A DNA stretch of 64,000 bases from Streptomyces sp. NBC_00344 (lineage in GTDB: Bacteria; Actinomycetota; Actinomycetes; Streptomycetales; Streptomycetaceae), in contig NZ_CP107996.1 of assembly GCF_036088315.1 (NCBI RefSeq), positions 1,942,501-2,006,500 of the forward strand. The letters are read 5' to 3'. This document shows positions 48,138 through 56,863 of this stretch, piece after piece. The stretch's first letter is position 1. Each line of letters starts with the position of its first letter. The notes beneath the pieces are model-generated. The model was not told where the DNA came from. It saw nothing but the letters and a program-made list of their open reading frames with translations, and searched no databases. A program made the position numbers and the translations under genes.

Positions 48138-48434
48138 TTACAGATTGGCGTCCGGCAGCAGGGGAACCTCGGCCCGGACGACCTCCCAGGCGGTCAGCGC
48201 CTGGTGGCACGACCAGACCCGCCTGCACAGCGCCTCGGCGCCCGCTTCCGCCGCTTCCAGCGTAGGTGCCCGCAGATAGATCCCGAGGACGGGCTGCGGG
48301 AACGCTTCCGCGTGCACGCTGACATGCTCGAAGCCTTCCAGGCCGGCCGCGCAGTCGGCGATGGCCGTCGCTGTCCACTCCGGTAGAAGATCACCGCTCG
48401 AGCGGGAGCGCAGATGAACATGGACGAGATACAT
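48138..48434 (-). CDS. Conserved-looking hypothetical 98-aa protein
   Basis: Product begins MYLVHVHLRSRSSGDLLPEW, contains FEHVSVHAEAFPQPVLGIYL, and ends AWEVVRAEVPLLPDANL. The alternating hydrophobic pattern suggests a small ferredoxin-like alpha/beta fold. I recall similar short proteins in Streptomyces next to small secreted peptides, function unknown. No catalytic motif visible. It is divergent from the LuxR regulator at 48642 across 207 bases that should hold both promoters. Confidence 0.6.
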   Translation of the reverse strand: MYLVHVHLRSRSSGDLLPEWTATAIADCAAGLEGFEHVSVHAEAFPQPVLGIYLRAPTLEAAEAGAEALCRRVWSCHQALTAWEVVRAEVPLLPDANL

Positions 48435-48641
48435 GATGTGCCCTCAGGTTCGCACAGCACTGTCATGACGGTCGTTCCTTACCGGCACATGCCGCATCAG
48501 GTCTGAACCGGCATATTCCAGCCTGCTCTCTTGCCTAGCAAATTCCTGTCCCGTACCGTCAACTCACCCTCGCGGCGCTTGATCTCGCCGACTGTTTTGG
48601 CTGTCTTGGATTCTGGACACTGGACCGGAGCTACGTGACGG

Positions 48642-49634
48642 ATGCTTGATCTCCTCGGACTTGACGCTGTCGCAGAATCCGTCTATCGGGGGATGCTCGG
48701 GCGCCCCCAGGGGGTGGCCGAACTCTGTTCGCTGCTGGACCTCTCCGAGCGTGACGTACGGGATGCGCTGGACCGGCTGAGCGCGATGGCCCTGGTACGC
48801 GCCTCCGTCAACGACCCCGATGAGCTTCATGCGGTCAGCCCGCACGTGGGGATGGAACTCCTTCTCTCCGAGCAGCAGGCGCAGGTCGCCGCCCAGCAGC
48901 AGCGGCTCGAGGCGAGCCGTGCGGCCGCGGCGAGACTGATCCTCGAGTACGACGGCCAGCAGCAGCCGGGCGGCTCGGGGGTGCGCTATCTCGAGAGCCT
49001 GGAGTCCATCCGCGACCATCTGGCGTCCCTGCACAACCATGTCGCCCAGGAGCTCCTGACGTTCGCACCGGGAGGACCGCAGACCGTCGCCAACATGGAA
49101 GCCTCCAAACCGCTCAACCAGCAGTTGCTGGAGCGCGGAGTGGAAATGCGGACCGTCTACCTCGAAAGCATCCGCAGCGACCCGGACACTCTTGAGCACG
49201 CACACTGGCTCACCCAGCGCGGCTGCCAGGTGCGCACGGTGCCGTCGCTGCCGAACCGGATGATCATTTACGACCGGAAGTCAGTGATCATCGCGTCCGA
49301 CACGGACAACACCGCGGCCGGCGCCGTGGAGCTGACCTCCCAGGGCATGATCGCCCCACTGCACGCACTGTTCGAGAGCGTGTGGCAGTCCGCAGACCCT
49401 CTGGAAGTTCGGGTGCAGCCGGATCCCGGCTCCCTCACTCGTCAGCAGGCCGAAGCTCTGCGGTTGCTGGCCCAGGGGTGCACGGACGAGGCTATCGCGA
49501 AGCGGCTCGGCGTCTCCACTCGTACATCACGTCGGATCGCGGCCGGGCTGATGACCTATCTCGGTGCACGCAGCCGATTTCAGGCCGGTGTCTACGCGGT
49601 GCAGAAGGGCTATCTGCCGTCCTGCCCCGACTAG
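48642..49634 (+). CDS. TrmB-like/LuxR-type transcriptional regulator
   Basis: 330-aa regulator. Residues 1-70 form a TrmB-like winged helix (LDAVAESVYRGMLGRPQGVAELCSLLDLSERDVRDALDRL), followed by a Gln-rich coiled coil (LLLSEQQAQVAAQQQRLEASRAAAARLIL). The central phospholipase-D-like sensor (ERGVEMRTVYLESIRSD; VPSLPNRMIIYDRKSVIIASDT) leads to a C-terminal LuxR helix-turn-helix (LTRQQAEALRLLAQGCTDEAIAKRLGVSTRTSRRI). This architecture is common for orphan regulators inside actinobacterial biosynthetic clusters. It faces the small-protein/secreted-peptide genes, suggesting a shared regulatory unit. The ATG is chosen with GGAG about 12 bases upstream. Confidence 0.88.
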   Translation: MLDLLGLDAVAESVYRGMLGRPQGVAELCSLLDLSERDVRDALDRLSAMALVRASVNDPDELHAVSPHVGMELLLSEQQAQVAAQQQRLEASRAAAARLILEYDGQQQPGGSGVRYLESLESIRDHLASLHNHVAQELLTFAPGGPQTVANMEASKPLNQQLLERGVEMRTVYLESIRSDPDTLEHAHWLTQRGCQVRTVPSLPNRMIIYDRKSVIIASDTDNTAAGAVELTSQGMIAPLHALFESVWQSADPLEVRVQPDPGSLTRQQAEALRLLAQGCTDEAIAKRLGVSTRTSRRIAAGLMTYLGARSRFQAGVYAVQKGYLPSCPD

Positions 49635-49652
49635 AAGGACTCCGGCGCGCAC

Positions 49653-49670
49653 CCCCGGAACGCCGGGGGC
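49653..49670. terminator. Short hairpin between luxR-type and LOG genes
   Basis: CCCCCGG (49653-49659) pairs with CCGGGGG (49664-49670) around a four-base loop between convergent genes. Short but very GC-rich; probable bidirectional terminator. Confidence 0.45.
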
Positions 49671-49691
49671 AGCTGCCGGACACCCGCTGCG

Positions 49692-50270
49692 TCACGCCGT
49701 TCCGGCGAGAGCCGGCTCGGTGAGGCCCAGCCGCTGCAGAGCCTCTTCACAGGTGTCGGCGACCTGGAGCAGCAACCGTTCCTTCAGAGAGAGGAATCCC
49801 TCGGAGACCAGGTGGTCCAGCATGGCCAGCATGGGGTCGAAGAACCCGCGGTGGTTGACGACCACGACGGGTTTCTCGATCAGACCGAGCTGGTTCCAGG
49901 TCGCCACCTCCATCAGCTCGTCGAGCGTGCCGATGCCACCGGGCAGCACGGCGAACCCGGAGGCCAGCCGGTACATCAGGGCCTTGCGCTCATGCATGGA
50001 ACGGACGACGAAGGTCGCGCCGGGAGCCTCGACGGCGCGCTCCCGATCACGGAGGTGCAGCGGGATCACTCCGGTGACTCCCCCGCCGGCGGCCACCGCG
50101 CCGGCCGCGACGGCGCCCATGACGCCTGCCCCGCCCGCGCCGTAGACCAGACCGAGTCCGTGCCGGGCGAGCGCCGTACCGAAGTCCCGCGCGAACAGCA
50201 GGTCCTCGTCACGGACACCTGGCCGGGCACCGCAGAACACCGCGATACTCCTGCCTTCTCGTTCAGACAT
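49692..50270 (-). CDS. LOG-family phosphoribohydrolase (TIGR00730)
   Basis: 192-aa Rossmann-fold protein of the LOG/YvdD family, which cleaves nucleoside 5'-monophosphates to base and ribose phosphate (cytokinin-activating in plants and some actinobacteria). Motifs: IAVFCGARPGV, LVYGAGGAGVMGAVA and the active-site signature VLPGGIGTLDELMEVATW. The ATG at 50270 follows GGAGGAG. It is 64 bases downstream of the M20 hydrolase on the same strand. A role in the peptide pathway is not obvious; it may be carried along or act on a nucleotide cofactor. Confidence 0.88.
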   Translation of the reverse strand: MSEREGRSIAVFCGARPGVRDEDLLFARDFGTALARHGLGLVYGAGGAGVMGAVAAGAVAAGGGVTGVIPLHLRDRERAVEAPGATFVVRSMHERKALMYRLASGFAVLPGGIGTLDELMEVATWNQLGLIEKPVVVVNHRGFFDPMLAMLDHLVSEGFLSLKERLLLQVADTCEEALQRLGLTEPALAGTA

Positions 50271-50334
50271 CTTCTTGACTCCTCCGTGCCTCGTGGACGT
50301 GGTTCGTGGGGTGGCTGGTCGGCGGACCTGCGGA

Positions 50335-51618
50335 TCACTCGGCATGGTCGACCGTCCGGAGCACGGTGCGCAGCAGCACGCGGGCGCCGTCGACGAGATC
50401 CACGGCCGCGGTGTCCTCTTCCGGAACATGGCTGATCCCGCCGATACTGGGGACGAAGATCATGCCGATGGGGGCGATGTCGGCCACCATCTGGGCGTCG
50501 TGTCCCGCTCCGCTCGAGAGCACCTCGCTCGGCAGCCCGAGCTCGTCGGCGCTGTTCTCGATGGCCCTCTGCAGTGTGCGGCTCGTGGACACCGGGTCGG
50601 AGCGCGTTTCGGCCACCACCTCGATACGGGTGCCGGTCGATTCGGCGATCACCCGCAGTGCGTACCGCAGAGCCTCCTCGGCGGCCGCCGCCCGCCAGAC
50701 ATCCGTGTCCCGCAGGTCCACCGTCATCCGGACCGCGCCCGCGATGGTGTTGGGTGTGTTCGGGTGGGCTTCGAGCCGGCCCACCGTGGCGACCCTGCAC
50801 AGGCCGCGGTCCCGGGAGAGGTTCTCCGTGGCCAGCACCACCCGGGCCGCCGCGGTGAGCGCGTCCCGGCGCCCCTCCATGGGGGTGGTCCCGGAGTGCC
50901 CGGCGGAGCCGGTGACCTCCAGGGTGAGAACGATCCGCCCGGTGATGGCATCCACCACGCCGATCCGGTTGCCGCTGCGCTCCAGCACCGGGCCCTGCTC
51001 CACATGGAGTTCGAGGTACGCGGCCACCGAGCCGCGGGGCCAGCCGGCGCTGCCGAGCGCGTCCAGGTCTCCGCCGGCCAGCCGCAGCGCTTCGCGCAGC
51101 GGCCGCCCGTGGTGGTCCGCGGGTTCACGGGGCAGCCCGGCCAGACGCCCGGCAATCGCCATGGAGCCCCAGAACGGCTGGGGGAACAGCGCGCCCTCCT
51201 CGTTGGCGAAGGCCACGGCGACCGGCTCGTACCGCGGCTCGATGCCGGACTCCTCGAAGGTCTGCAGTACCTCCAGCGCGGCCAGCACGCCGTAGGCACC
51301 GTCCAGCCGACCGCCGTTGACCACGGTGTCGAGATGCGATCCCATCATCAGAGCCTGTCGCTCCTCGCCGTGCGCGACGGGTCGCGGGCGGATGACGACG
51401 TTCCCCGCGGCATCCACGGCGGGGACCAGACCGGCCGCTCTCGCCTCGTTCATGAGGTAGGTCCTGGCCTCCCGGTCGGCCGGGGAGAAGCCCTCCCGGC
51501 TGATTCCCCCGGTGGCGGGGTCCCTGCCGATCCTGCCCAGTTCCTCGATCCGCCGCAGCAGCCGGGCCGCGTCGATGTCCAGCGACAACAGGGCCTGCTG
51601 GACAAGTGTGTTGGCCAT
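50335..51618 (-). CDS. M20-family N-carbamoyl-amino-acid hydrolase/allantoate amidohydrolase-like
   Basis: 427-aa zinc or manganese amidohydrolase of the hydantoinase/carbamoylase group. Metal-site segments: MMGSHLDTVVNGGRLDGAYGVLAALEVLQ, VAFANEEGALFPQPFWGS, LELHVEQGPVLERSGNRIGV, and near the end SSGAGHDAQMVADIAPIGMIFVPS. Members remove N-carbamoyl groups from amino acids. Next to a carbamoyltransferase this invites a role in de-carbamoylation, precursor recycling or self-protection, an inference only. The ATG at 51618 (MANTLVQQALLSLDI) is used; the longer frame upstream is low-complexity. Diverges from the S9 protease across the StrR operator. Confidence 0.87.
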   Translation of the reverse strand: MANTLVQQALLSLDIDAARLLRRIEELGRIGRDPATGGISREGFSPADREARTYLMNEARAAGLVPAVDAAGNVVIRPRPVAHGEERQALMMGSHLDTVVNGGRLDGAYGVLAALEVLQTFEESGIEPRYEPVAVAFANEEGALFPQPFWGSMAIAGRLAGLPREPADHHGRPLREALRLAGGDLDALGSAGWPRGSVAAYLELHVEQGPVLERSGNRIGVVDAITGRIVLTLEVTGSAGHSGTTPMEGRRDALTAAARVVLATENLSRDRGLCRVATVGRLEAHPNTPNTIAGAVRMTVDLRDTDVWRAAAAEEALRYALRVIAESTGTRIEVVAETRSDPVSTSRTLQRAIENSADELGLPSEVLSSGAGHDAQMVADIAPIGMIFVPSIGGISHVPEEDTAAVDLVDGARVLLRTVLRTVDHAE

Positions 51619-51827
51619 ACCCGTTCCCCATCCCGTCCACGGTCCGAAATCCGCGAGGATCAGCTCCGGACCGAAGCGGACCCGTGTGGCCCGCCGGGGA
51701 CCAGCGGTATCCCGGGGATTACCCCCGTGCCTCTTCTGATTGCCGCCCCGGTTTTCCGGAGGGTCGTTAGAGACTTCATGCGCACCGAGATTTATGTCAA
51801 GGCAACACATCCGCACCCCTGATCGTT

Positions 51828-51856
51828 GTTCAACTGCTCATTTTCCGCAGTTGAAC
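51828..51856. promoter_or_regulatory. Perfect StrR/NovG-type operator
   Basis: GTTCAACTG (51828-51836), exactly 11 bases, CAGTTGAAC (51848-51856). This fits the StrR-family consensus GTTCRACTG-N11-CRGTYGAAC at every position. It lies between the divergent M20 hydrolase and S9 protease genes, 80 bases before the protease -35 box. The StrR-like gene 4 kb away encodes the probable ligand. Confidence 0.85.
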
Positions 51857-51932
51857 AGGCAGTTCGAGCAGGTACGTGCGGCACGCCGCAAAAGCTCGTA
51901 CGAGATCAACGGAATTGAATTGTCCAACCCCT

Positions 51933-51966
51933 TTGATTGACGCCCCGAATGGGCCGCCAATAACTT
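51933..51966 (+). promoter_or_regulatory. Leaderless promoter of the S9 protease
   Basis: TTGACG (51937-51942), 18-bp spacer, TAACTT (51961-51966), with the ATG seven bases further on, so transcription should start at or next to the start codon. No ribosome site precedes the ATG. The nine bases TTGATTGAC around the -35 box recur at the peptide-gene promoter (56984-56992). Confidence 0.55.
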
Positions 51967-51972
51967 CGGTGC

Positions 51973-53913
51973 ATGCTACCTACGGATATCAGCCTGCTTC
52001 CCGTGCTGGGCCGGCCGACGCTCTCGGCCGACGGACGGTACGCGGTCGTCGGCGTCACCCGCCCCGACCTGAACCTCGACGAGAACGTCAACGAACTCTG
52101 GCTGGCGGAGACCGACGGGACCGCCCCGGCCCGCCGGCTCACCCGGGGTCCGTACGACGGTGCACCCGCCTTCTCCCCCGACGGGCGCTGGCTCGCGTTC
52201 CAGCGGCCGGGGCCGGACGGCTCGGGCCAGGTGCATCTGATGCCGATGGGCGGCGGCGACGCCTTCCCGGTCACCTCGCTGCCGATGGGCGCCGGCCAGC
52301 CGGTCTGGAGCCCGGACTCCCGCCGTATCGCCTACACCTCGCGCGTCCCCCAGCCGGGCCGCTACCAGAAGGGCGTGCCGGCGGCCAACGAGGCACCGCG
52401 GAGGATCACCACCCTGCGCTTCATGGCGGACGGATTCGGCTACACCTTCGACCGGCCGCGTCAGGTCTTCGTCACTGACCCGTTCAGCGAAGAACTGACC
52501 ACCACTCAGGTCACCAGCGGCGAGTACGACCACTCGGACGTGGCCTGGAGCCCGGACGGGGAACTGCTGACGTTCGTCGCCGGCCGGCACGAGACGCACG
52601 CCGACGACCTCAGGAACGACATCTGGCTGAGCGCTCCCGACGGCACCGGCCTGCGCGCCCTGACCAGTGGCGGACTGGTCCTCGGCTGCCCACGGTTCAC
52701 CCCCGACGGCCGGAACGTCGTCTTCGCGGCCGAGCCGCTCAACGCGGAGAACCGCGCGTTCGCGACCAGCAGCTTCGGGCTCTGGACCGTACTCGTCGAC
52801 GGATCCGCCCCGCCGCTACGGCTCACCGACCCCGAGCCGTACCACCTGAGCTTCGCCAGCCAGATGATCGTTCCCGGCAACGAGGGCGTCTACTTCGCCA
52901 ACGACCACCAGGGCGAGGTCAACCTGGTGCTGGTGCCCTACGACGGCGCCGAGCCCAAGCCCGTACTCACCGGGCACCGGCAGGTGAACGGGTACGCCGT
53001 CGCCGAAGGGCCGAACGGTGTGACGGTGGCGGCCGTGGTCTCCAGCGCCGGAAGCGCGGGCGACCTCGTACTGGTACGCAACGGGGTCGAGCGCGAAGTG
53101 ACCTCGTTCGGCAGCGAGCTCCGCTCCCGGGCCTCGCTCCTGCCGGTGGAGGAGTTCACCGCGACCGGGGACGACGGCTACGAACTGCACGGCTGGGTGG
53201 TGCGTCCGGCAGGCGAGGGCCCGCACCCCGTCATCCTGCAGCTCAAGGGCGGACCCTTCACCCAGTGGGGATACACCCTCAACGGGCCGGCCTCCTTCGA
53301 GGAGGCGCAGGTCTACGCGAGCGCCGGTTACGCGGTCGTCCTGGGCAACCCGCGCGGTACGTCCGGCTACGGCCAGGCGCACGGCATGTACGCACTCGCC
53401 GACCTCCCCCGCAGGACAGCGAAGGATCTCCTGACGCTGCTGGACGCGGCGCTGGAGGCCCCGGACCTGGACAGCGACCGCGTCGGCACCCAGGGCGGTT
53501 CGTTCGGCGGCTACATGTCCGCGTGGATGGCGGCCCATCACGGCGACAGGTTCCGGGCCACGATCGGTGAACGCGGCTGCTACGCGATCGACAGCCACTT
53601 CGCATCGGCGGACGACGGCGTCAACAACTCGATCGCGCTCTACGGTCCCGACACCGAGCGCTGGGCGGACGCGAGCCCGCTCACCTATGTCGACCAGATC
53701 AGTACGCCCATGCTGCTGATCCAGTCGGAGGAGGACCGGCACACCCCGATGGAACAGTCCCAGCGCATGTTCGTGGCGCTCAAGATGCGGGGCGTGCCCG
53801 TCGAGCTGCTGCTGTTTCCCGGCGAGGGCCACGACATGTCACGCACCGGACTTCCCAGTCACCGGCTCGCGCGCTACGAGGCAATTCTGGAGTGGTGGGC
53901 GCGCCACCTGTGA
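51973..53913 (+). CDS. S9 prolyl-oligopeptidase-family serine protease
   Basis: 646-aa cytoplasmic-type S9 peptidase: an N-terminal WD40-like beta-propeller (LPVLGRPTLSADGRYAVVGVTRPDLNLDENVNELWLAE region, repeated SPDGRW/SPDGEL motifs) and a C-terminal alpha/beta hydrolase. The triad is Ser510 (GGSFGGYMSAW), Asp588 (QSEEDRHTP) and His620 (GEGHDMS). The family cuts short peptides; dedicated prolyl-oligopeptidases remove leaders in several RiPP pathways (for example the omphalotin-type and PCY1 systems). Positioned behind a perfect StrR operator and upstream of the peptide genes, it is the best candidate leader peptidase. No signal peptide, so it acts inside the cell. Confidence 0.9.
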   Translation: MLPTDISLLPVLGRPTLSADGRYAVVGVTRPDLNLDENVNELWLAETDGTAPARRLTRGPYDGAPAFSPDGRWLAFQRPGPDGSGQVHLMPMGGGDAFPVTSLPMGAGQPVWSPDSRRIAYTSRVPQPGRYQKGVPAANEAPRRITTLRFMADGFGYTFDRPRQVFVTDPFSEELTTTQVTSGEYDHSDVAWSPDGELLTFVAGRHETHADDLRNDIWLSAPDGTGLRALTSGGLVLGCPRFTPDGRNVVFAAEPLNAENRAFATSSFGLWTVLVDGSAPPLRLTDPEPYHLSFASQMIVPGNEGVYFANDHQGEVNLVLVPYDGAEPKPVLTGHRQVNGYAVAEGPNGVTVAAVVSSAGSAGDLVLVRNGVEREVTSFGSELRSRASLLPVEEFTATGDDGYELHGWVVRPAGEGPHPVILQLKGGPFTQWGYTLNGPASFEEAQVYASAGYAVVLGNPRGTSGYGQAHGMYALADLPRRTAKDLLTLLDAALEAPDLDSDRVGTQGGSFGGYMSAWMAAHHGDRFRATIGERGCYAIDSHFASADDGVNNSIALYGPDTERWADASPLTYVDQISTPMLLIQSEEDRHTPMEQSQRMFVALKMRGVPVELLLFPGEGHDMSRTGLPSHRLARYEAILEWWARHL

Positions 53914-53921
53914 CGGCAGAG

Positions 53922-53961
53922 CGGTCTGCCGGAGCCGGGGCGAACCGCCTCCGGCAGACCG
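53922..53961 (+). terminator. Terminator after S9 protease
   Basis: A perfect 13-bp stem (CGGTCTGCCGGAG, 53922-53934, with 53949-53961) and a 14-base loop, just after the protease stop codon. The carbamoyltransferase is therefore probably transcribed separately or by read-through. Confidence 0.8.
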
Positions 53962-54078
53962 TGGAGATCACGCCGACGCAGCACGACTGGCATGCCATCA
54001 ATTCCTGATGTCGTGATCCCGGCCATGACGAGCCATGAACCCAGAACGTCGAGTCGATCAGAAATGAGGCAAGCCACC

Positions 54079-56040
54079 GTGAATTCCCGCGTCGAGGACT
54101 ATTTTCTCTCCGCTTACATGACTCCGCCCGGCGAACGCTCGGTGGTGTCCCCGCGTCATGATCACAACGTGTCCCTGTGGCGGCGGACGGCGAATGCCGT
54201 TCAGCTGGTCCGGCACTGGGAGTTCGAGCGCATCAGCGGACGCAAGCACCACTCCGCTCCGCTGTACACACCGGCCCGTGCCGAAGCGTTCCTGAACGGA
54301 CTCCTCGAGACCGAGGGACTGACCCTCGCCGACATCCGCACCACCTGGGGCACCCCGGGGCTCCCCGCCCACAGCCCGCTCCCGATTCCGGCCGGCGCCG
54401 AGGACTTCGCCCTGCACACCCTGGCGCACCTGTTCAGCGGACTACTGCTGGACACCAGGATCTTCAAGGAGCAGAACATCATCGCCATGGCGGTGGACGC
54501 GGCGCCGGACCTGGTCCTCGAGGACCAGCGTCCCGCGCACGACTACGCGGGCTGCATCTCCGTCGGAGGCCGCCTGACCTTCGCGCCGGTGGACTCCCCC
54601 GCGCCGCTGTACCACGCGGCGGACCGGCTGTTCGGCAAGGAACCGGGCACCCTGATGGCACTCGCGTCCGCGTCCCGTGCCGAGATCACCTTCGACGCGG
54701 CCGCCGCGATCGCCGACCTGAAGCTCACCGGCGGCCGGGTTCCGCCCTGGCCGGCGGCGTTCGGTCTGCTCAACGCGGTCATCGCCGAGGCGGAGCGGCA
54801 GTTGGAAGGGCAGTCCCCCGACAACCGCTTCACGGCGGATGAGAACCTGCAGAGCGCGGTCATGAAGGTGGTGCAGAGCTGCTGCGACCTCATCATCGCC
54901 CGCAACATCGAGCAGCTGAGCCATCTGGGCGGCGTGCGCACCGAGGACTGCCATCTCTCGATGAGCGGCGGGTTCGCGCTGAACTGCCCCACCAACACGC
55001 TGTCGCTGAACCGCTTCGGCTTCCGCGGTCTGCTGGCCCCGCCGTGCGCCAACGACTCGGGGGAGGCCCTCGGTCTCGGCCTGCTGGGGCTCTACGGAAC
55101 CGGGGCCTTCGACGACGCGGACCTGGTCATCGAGACGGCCTACTACGGCAGTGAACTGCGGGACACCGACGCCGCGCTGGCCGAGTTCGCGCCCTGGATC
55201 GCCGAGGTGGACGACTTCTCACCCGAGCAGTTCGTCGAGGACCTGACCGACGACGTGGTGGCGTGGGTGGACGGCGCCGCCGAGATGGGGCCGCGCGCAC
55301 TCGGCCACCGCAGCCTGCTGGGCGACCCCCGCTCGGAGAAGGTGAAGGATCTCCTCAACGAGTACAAGCACCGTCAGTGGTGGCGGCCGGTCGCCCCCAT
55401 CGTGCTGCTCGAACATGTCGGTGAGTGGTTCGACCAGAGCCGGCCCTCGCCCTTCATGCTGGAGGCCGTGCAGGTCCGCGAGGAGGTCCAGGACAAGGTC
55501 CCGGCCATTCTGCATCTGGACGGGTCGGCCCGCCATCAGACCCTCACCGCGCAGGCGAACCCCTTGCTGTACCGGGCCATTGACGAGTTCCGCACCGCCA
55601 CCGGCGTGCCGATCGTGTGCAACACGTCCCTGAACGACCGGGGCGAGCCGATCGTCGACACCGCCGCCGAGGCTCTCACCTTCTGTGTCCGCAAGGGCAT
55701 CAGGATCGCGTACCTGGGGGGCCGGCGGGTGGTCCTGCGTACGGACGAGTCCGTGCCGCCCGCCGAGGTTCCGGCCGGCCCACGGCCGCGCCAGGATCAC
55801 TGGTTCACGGGCCAGGAGGAGGAGCACACGGCGATCTGGGCCTCCTGGCTGGAGCGCGGCTACACGGAGGAGAGCCTGATGCTCCTCACAGGTACCCCCC
55901 AACTGCTCAGCGATCCCGCGACGTACACCCCGAACCGGGTCAATCTGCTCGCGGAGCGGATAGCCGCCGCCGACCCGGGGTTCAAGAAGAACCTCGACGA
56001 GTTCCGCCGGGACAACGGCCCGAAGCCGTCCGGCGGCTGA
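54079..56040 (+). CDS. NodU/CmcH-family O-carbamoyltransferase
   Basis: 653-aa carbamoyltransferase of the TobZ/GdmN/CmcH type, transferring carbamoyl from carbamoyl phosphate via carbamoyl-AMP to a hydroxyl group. The N-terminal YgjD-like domain includes HWEFERISGRKHHSAPLY and MSGGFALNCPTNTLSLNRFG. The C-terminal domain has EMGPRALGHRSLLGDPRSEKVKDLLNEYKHRQWWRPVAPI (split by function: RALGHRSLL and KHRQWWRPVAP), PAILHLDGSARHQTLTA and GVPIVCNTSLNDRGEPIVDTAAEA. GTG 54079 has GAGG nine bases upstream; ATG 54064 is an alternative adding five residues. In this cluster its acceptor could be a hydroxylated peptide side chain or tyrosine phenol. Confidence 0.9.
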   Translation: MNSRVEDYFLSAYMTPPGERSVVSPRHDHNVSLWRRTANAVQLVRHWEFERISGRKHHSAPLYTPARAEAFLNGLLETEGLTLADIRTTWGTPGLPAHSPLPIPAGAEDFALHTLAHLFSGLLLDTRIFKEQNIIAMAVDAAPDLVLEDQRPAHDYAGCISVGGRLTFAPVDSPAPLYHAADRLFGKEPGTLMALASASRAEITFDAAAAIADLKLTGGRVPPWPAAFGLLNAVIAEAERQLEGQSPDNRFTADENLQSAVMKVVQSCCDLIIARNIEQLSHLGGVRTEDCHLSMSGGFALNCPTNTLSLNRFGFRGLLAPPCANDSGEALGLGLLGLYGTGAFDDADLVIETAYYGSELRDTDAALAEFAPWIAEVDDFSPEQFVEDLTDDVVAWVDGAAEMGPRALGHRSLLGDPRSEKVKDLLNEYKHRQWWRPVAPIVLLEHVGEWFDQSRPSPFMLEAVQVREEVQDKVPAILHLDGSARHQTLTAQANPLLYRAIDEFRTATGVPIVCNTSLNDRGEPIVDTAAEALTFCVRKGIRIAYLGGRRVVLRTDESVPPAEVPAGPRPRQDHWFTGQEEEHTAIWASWLERGYTEESLMLLTGTPQLLSDPATYTPNRVNLLAERIAAADPGFKKNLDEFRRDNGPKPSGG

Positions 56041-56075
56041 GCTCCCCGTCCCGATCCGCGGATCCGCGGGATTCG

Positions 56076-56116
56076 CGGACGCCCGTGCCCGCTTCCGACG
56101 CCGGCACGGGCGTCCG
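56076..56116 (+). terminator. Terminator after carbamoyltransferase
   Basis: A perfect 14-bp stem (56076-56089 with 56103-56116) around a 13-base loop, 35 bases past the stop codon. It isolates the carbamoyltransferase from the DinB-fold gene. Confidence 0.8.
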
Positions 56117-56257
56117 GCCGCGCGGGGGCACCATCGGGCATCGCCATCAGCCCGCTTTCTTCCTGCTCCGGGCCCCGCGGGGACCGGTGGCCCCGTATAC
56201 GTAGACGCATCACGTCGGACGTTCAACGCCGGCCTCGCCGGCCGAAAGGAACAAGCA

Positions 56258-56764
56258 GTGACAACCGAACGCATCCCGCCGCCCGCGGTCGCGGGTGAGC
56301 GGGAGATGATCCGCGCTTTCCTCGACTACCACCGCTCGACGCTGGCCATGAAGTGCGACGGCCTCTCCGACGAGCAGCTGCGCCGGCAGTCGATGCCACC
56401 CTCGACACTCTCCCTGCTCGGTCTGGTACGGCACATGGCCGAGGTGGAACGGGCGTGGTTCCGCCGGATCTTCGACGGGGAGGACATCCCTCTCGTCTGG
56501 TCGGACAGCAGGGACTTCCAGGTGGCCTACGACGCGAGCACGTCCACCAGGGCCGAGGCGTTCAGCGCCTGGGAGACGGAGGTGGAGCACGCCCGCCGTA
56601 TCGAGGAGAAGGCCGAGTCCCTCGATGTGACCGTCTATGAGCCGAAGGGCGGGGAGGACGTGTCCCTGCGCCTGGTGATGTTCCATCTGATTCACGAGTA
56701 CGCCCGGCACAACGGTCACGCCGACCTCATCCGCGAAGGGATCGACGGCACCGTAGGCGCCTGA
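56258..56764 (+). CDS. DinB-fold protein, DUF664 type
   Basis: 168-aa four-helix-bundle protein of the DinB/YfiT superfamily. The family metal-binding histidines are visible: LGLVRHMAEVERAWFRRIF and MFHLIHEYARHNGHADLIREGI. Relatives include thiol-dependent S-transferases and isomerases, and many of unknown function. GTG start with AAGGA upstream. It is a single-gene unit flanked by terminators at both ends, placed between the carbamoyltransferase and the peptide genes. A part in the pathway, for instance a mycothiol-dependent step, is possible but unsupported. Confidence 0.85.
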   Translation: MTTERIPPPAVAGEREMIRAFLDYHRSTLAMKCDGLSDEQLRRQSMPPSTLSLLGLVRHMAEVERAWFRRIFDGEDIPLVWSDSRDFQVAYDASTSTRAEAFSAWETEVEHARRIEEKAESLDVTVYEPKGGEDVSLRLVMFHLIHEYARHNGHADLIREGIDGTVGA

Positions 56765-56787
56765 GCCGCACCACCGCATCGTCATCC

Positions 56788-56833
56788 GATCCGCCGTCCG
56801 GGCGGGGCAACCAGCACGCCCGGGCGGCGGATC
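56788..56833 (+). terminator. Terminator before the peptide operon
   Basis: A 17-bp stem (56788-56804 with 56817-56833, one G-U pair) and a 12-base loop. It ends the DinB-fold transcript 30 bases ahead of the StrR-like operator, insulating the peptide promoter. Confidence 0.8.
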
Positions 56834-56863
56834 AGTCATGCCCGGGTACGTGGCGGATGAATT

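Noticed and set aside
56213..56226. GTTCAACGC half-site before the DinB-fold gene
   Set aside because: Only one half resembles a StrR arm and no matching right arm occurs at 11 bases, so it is likely chance.
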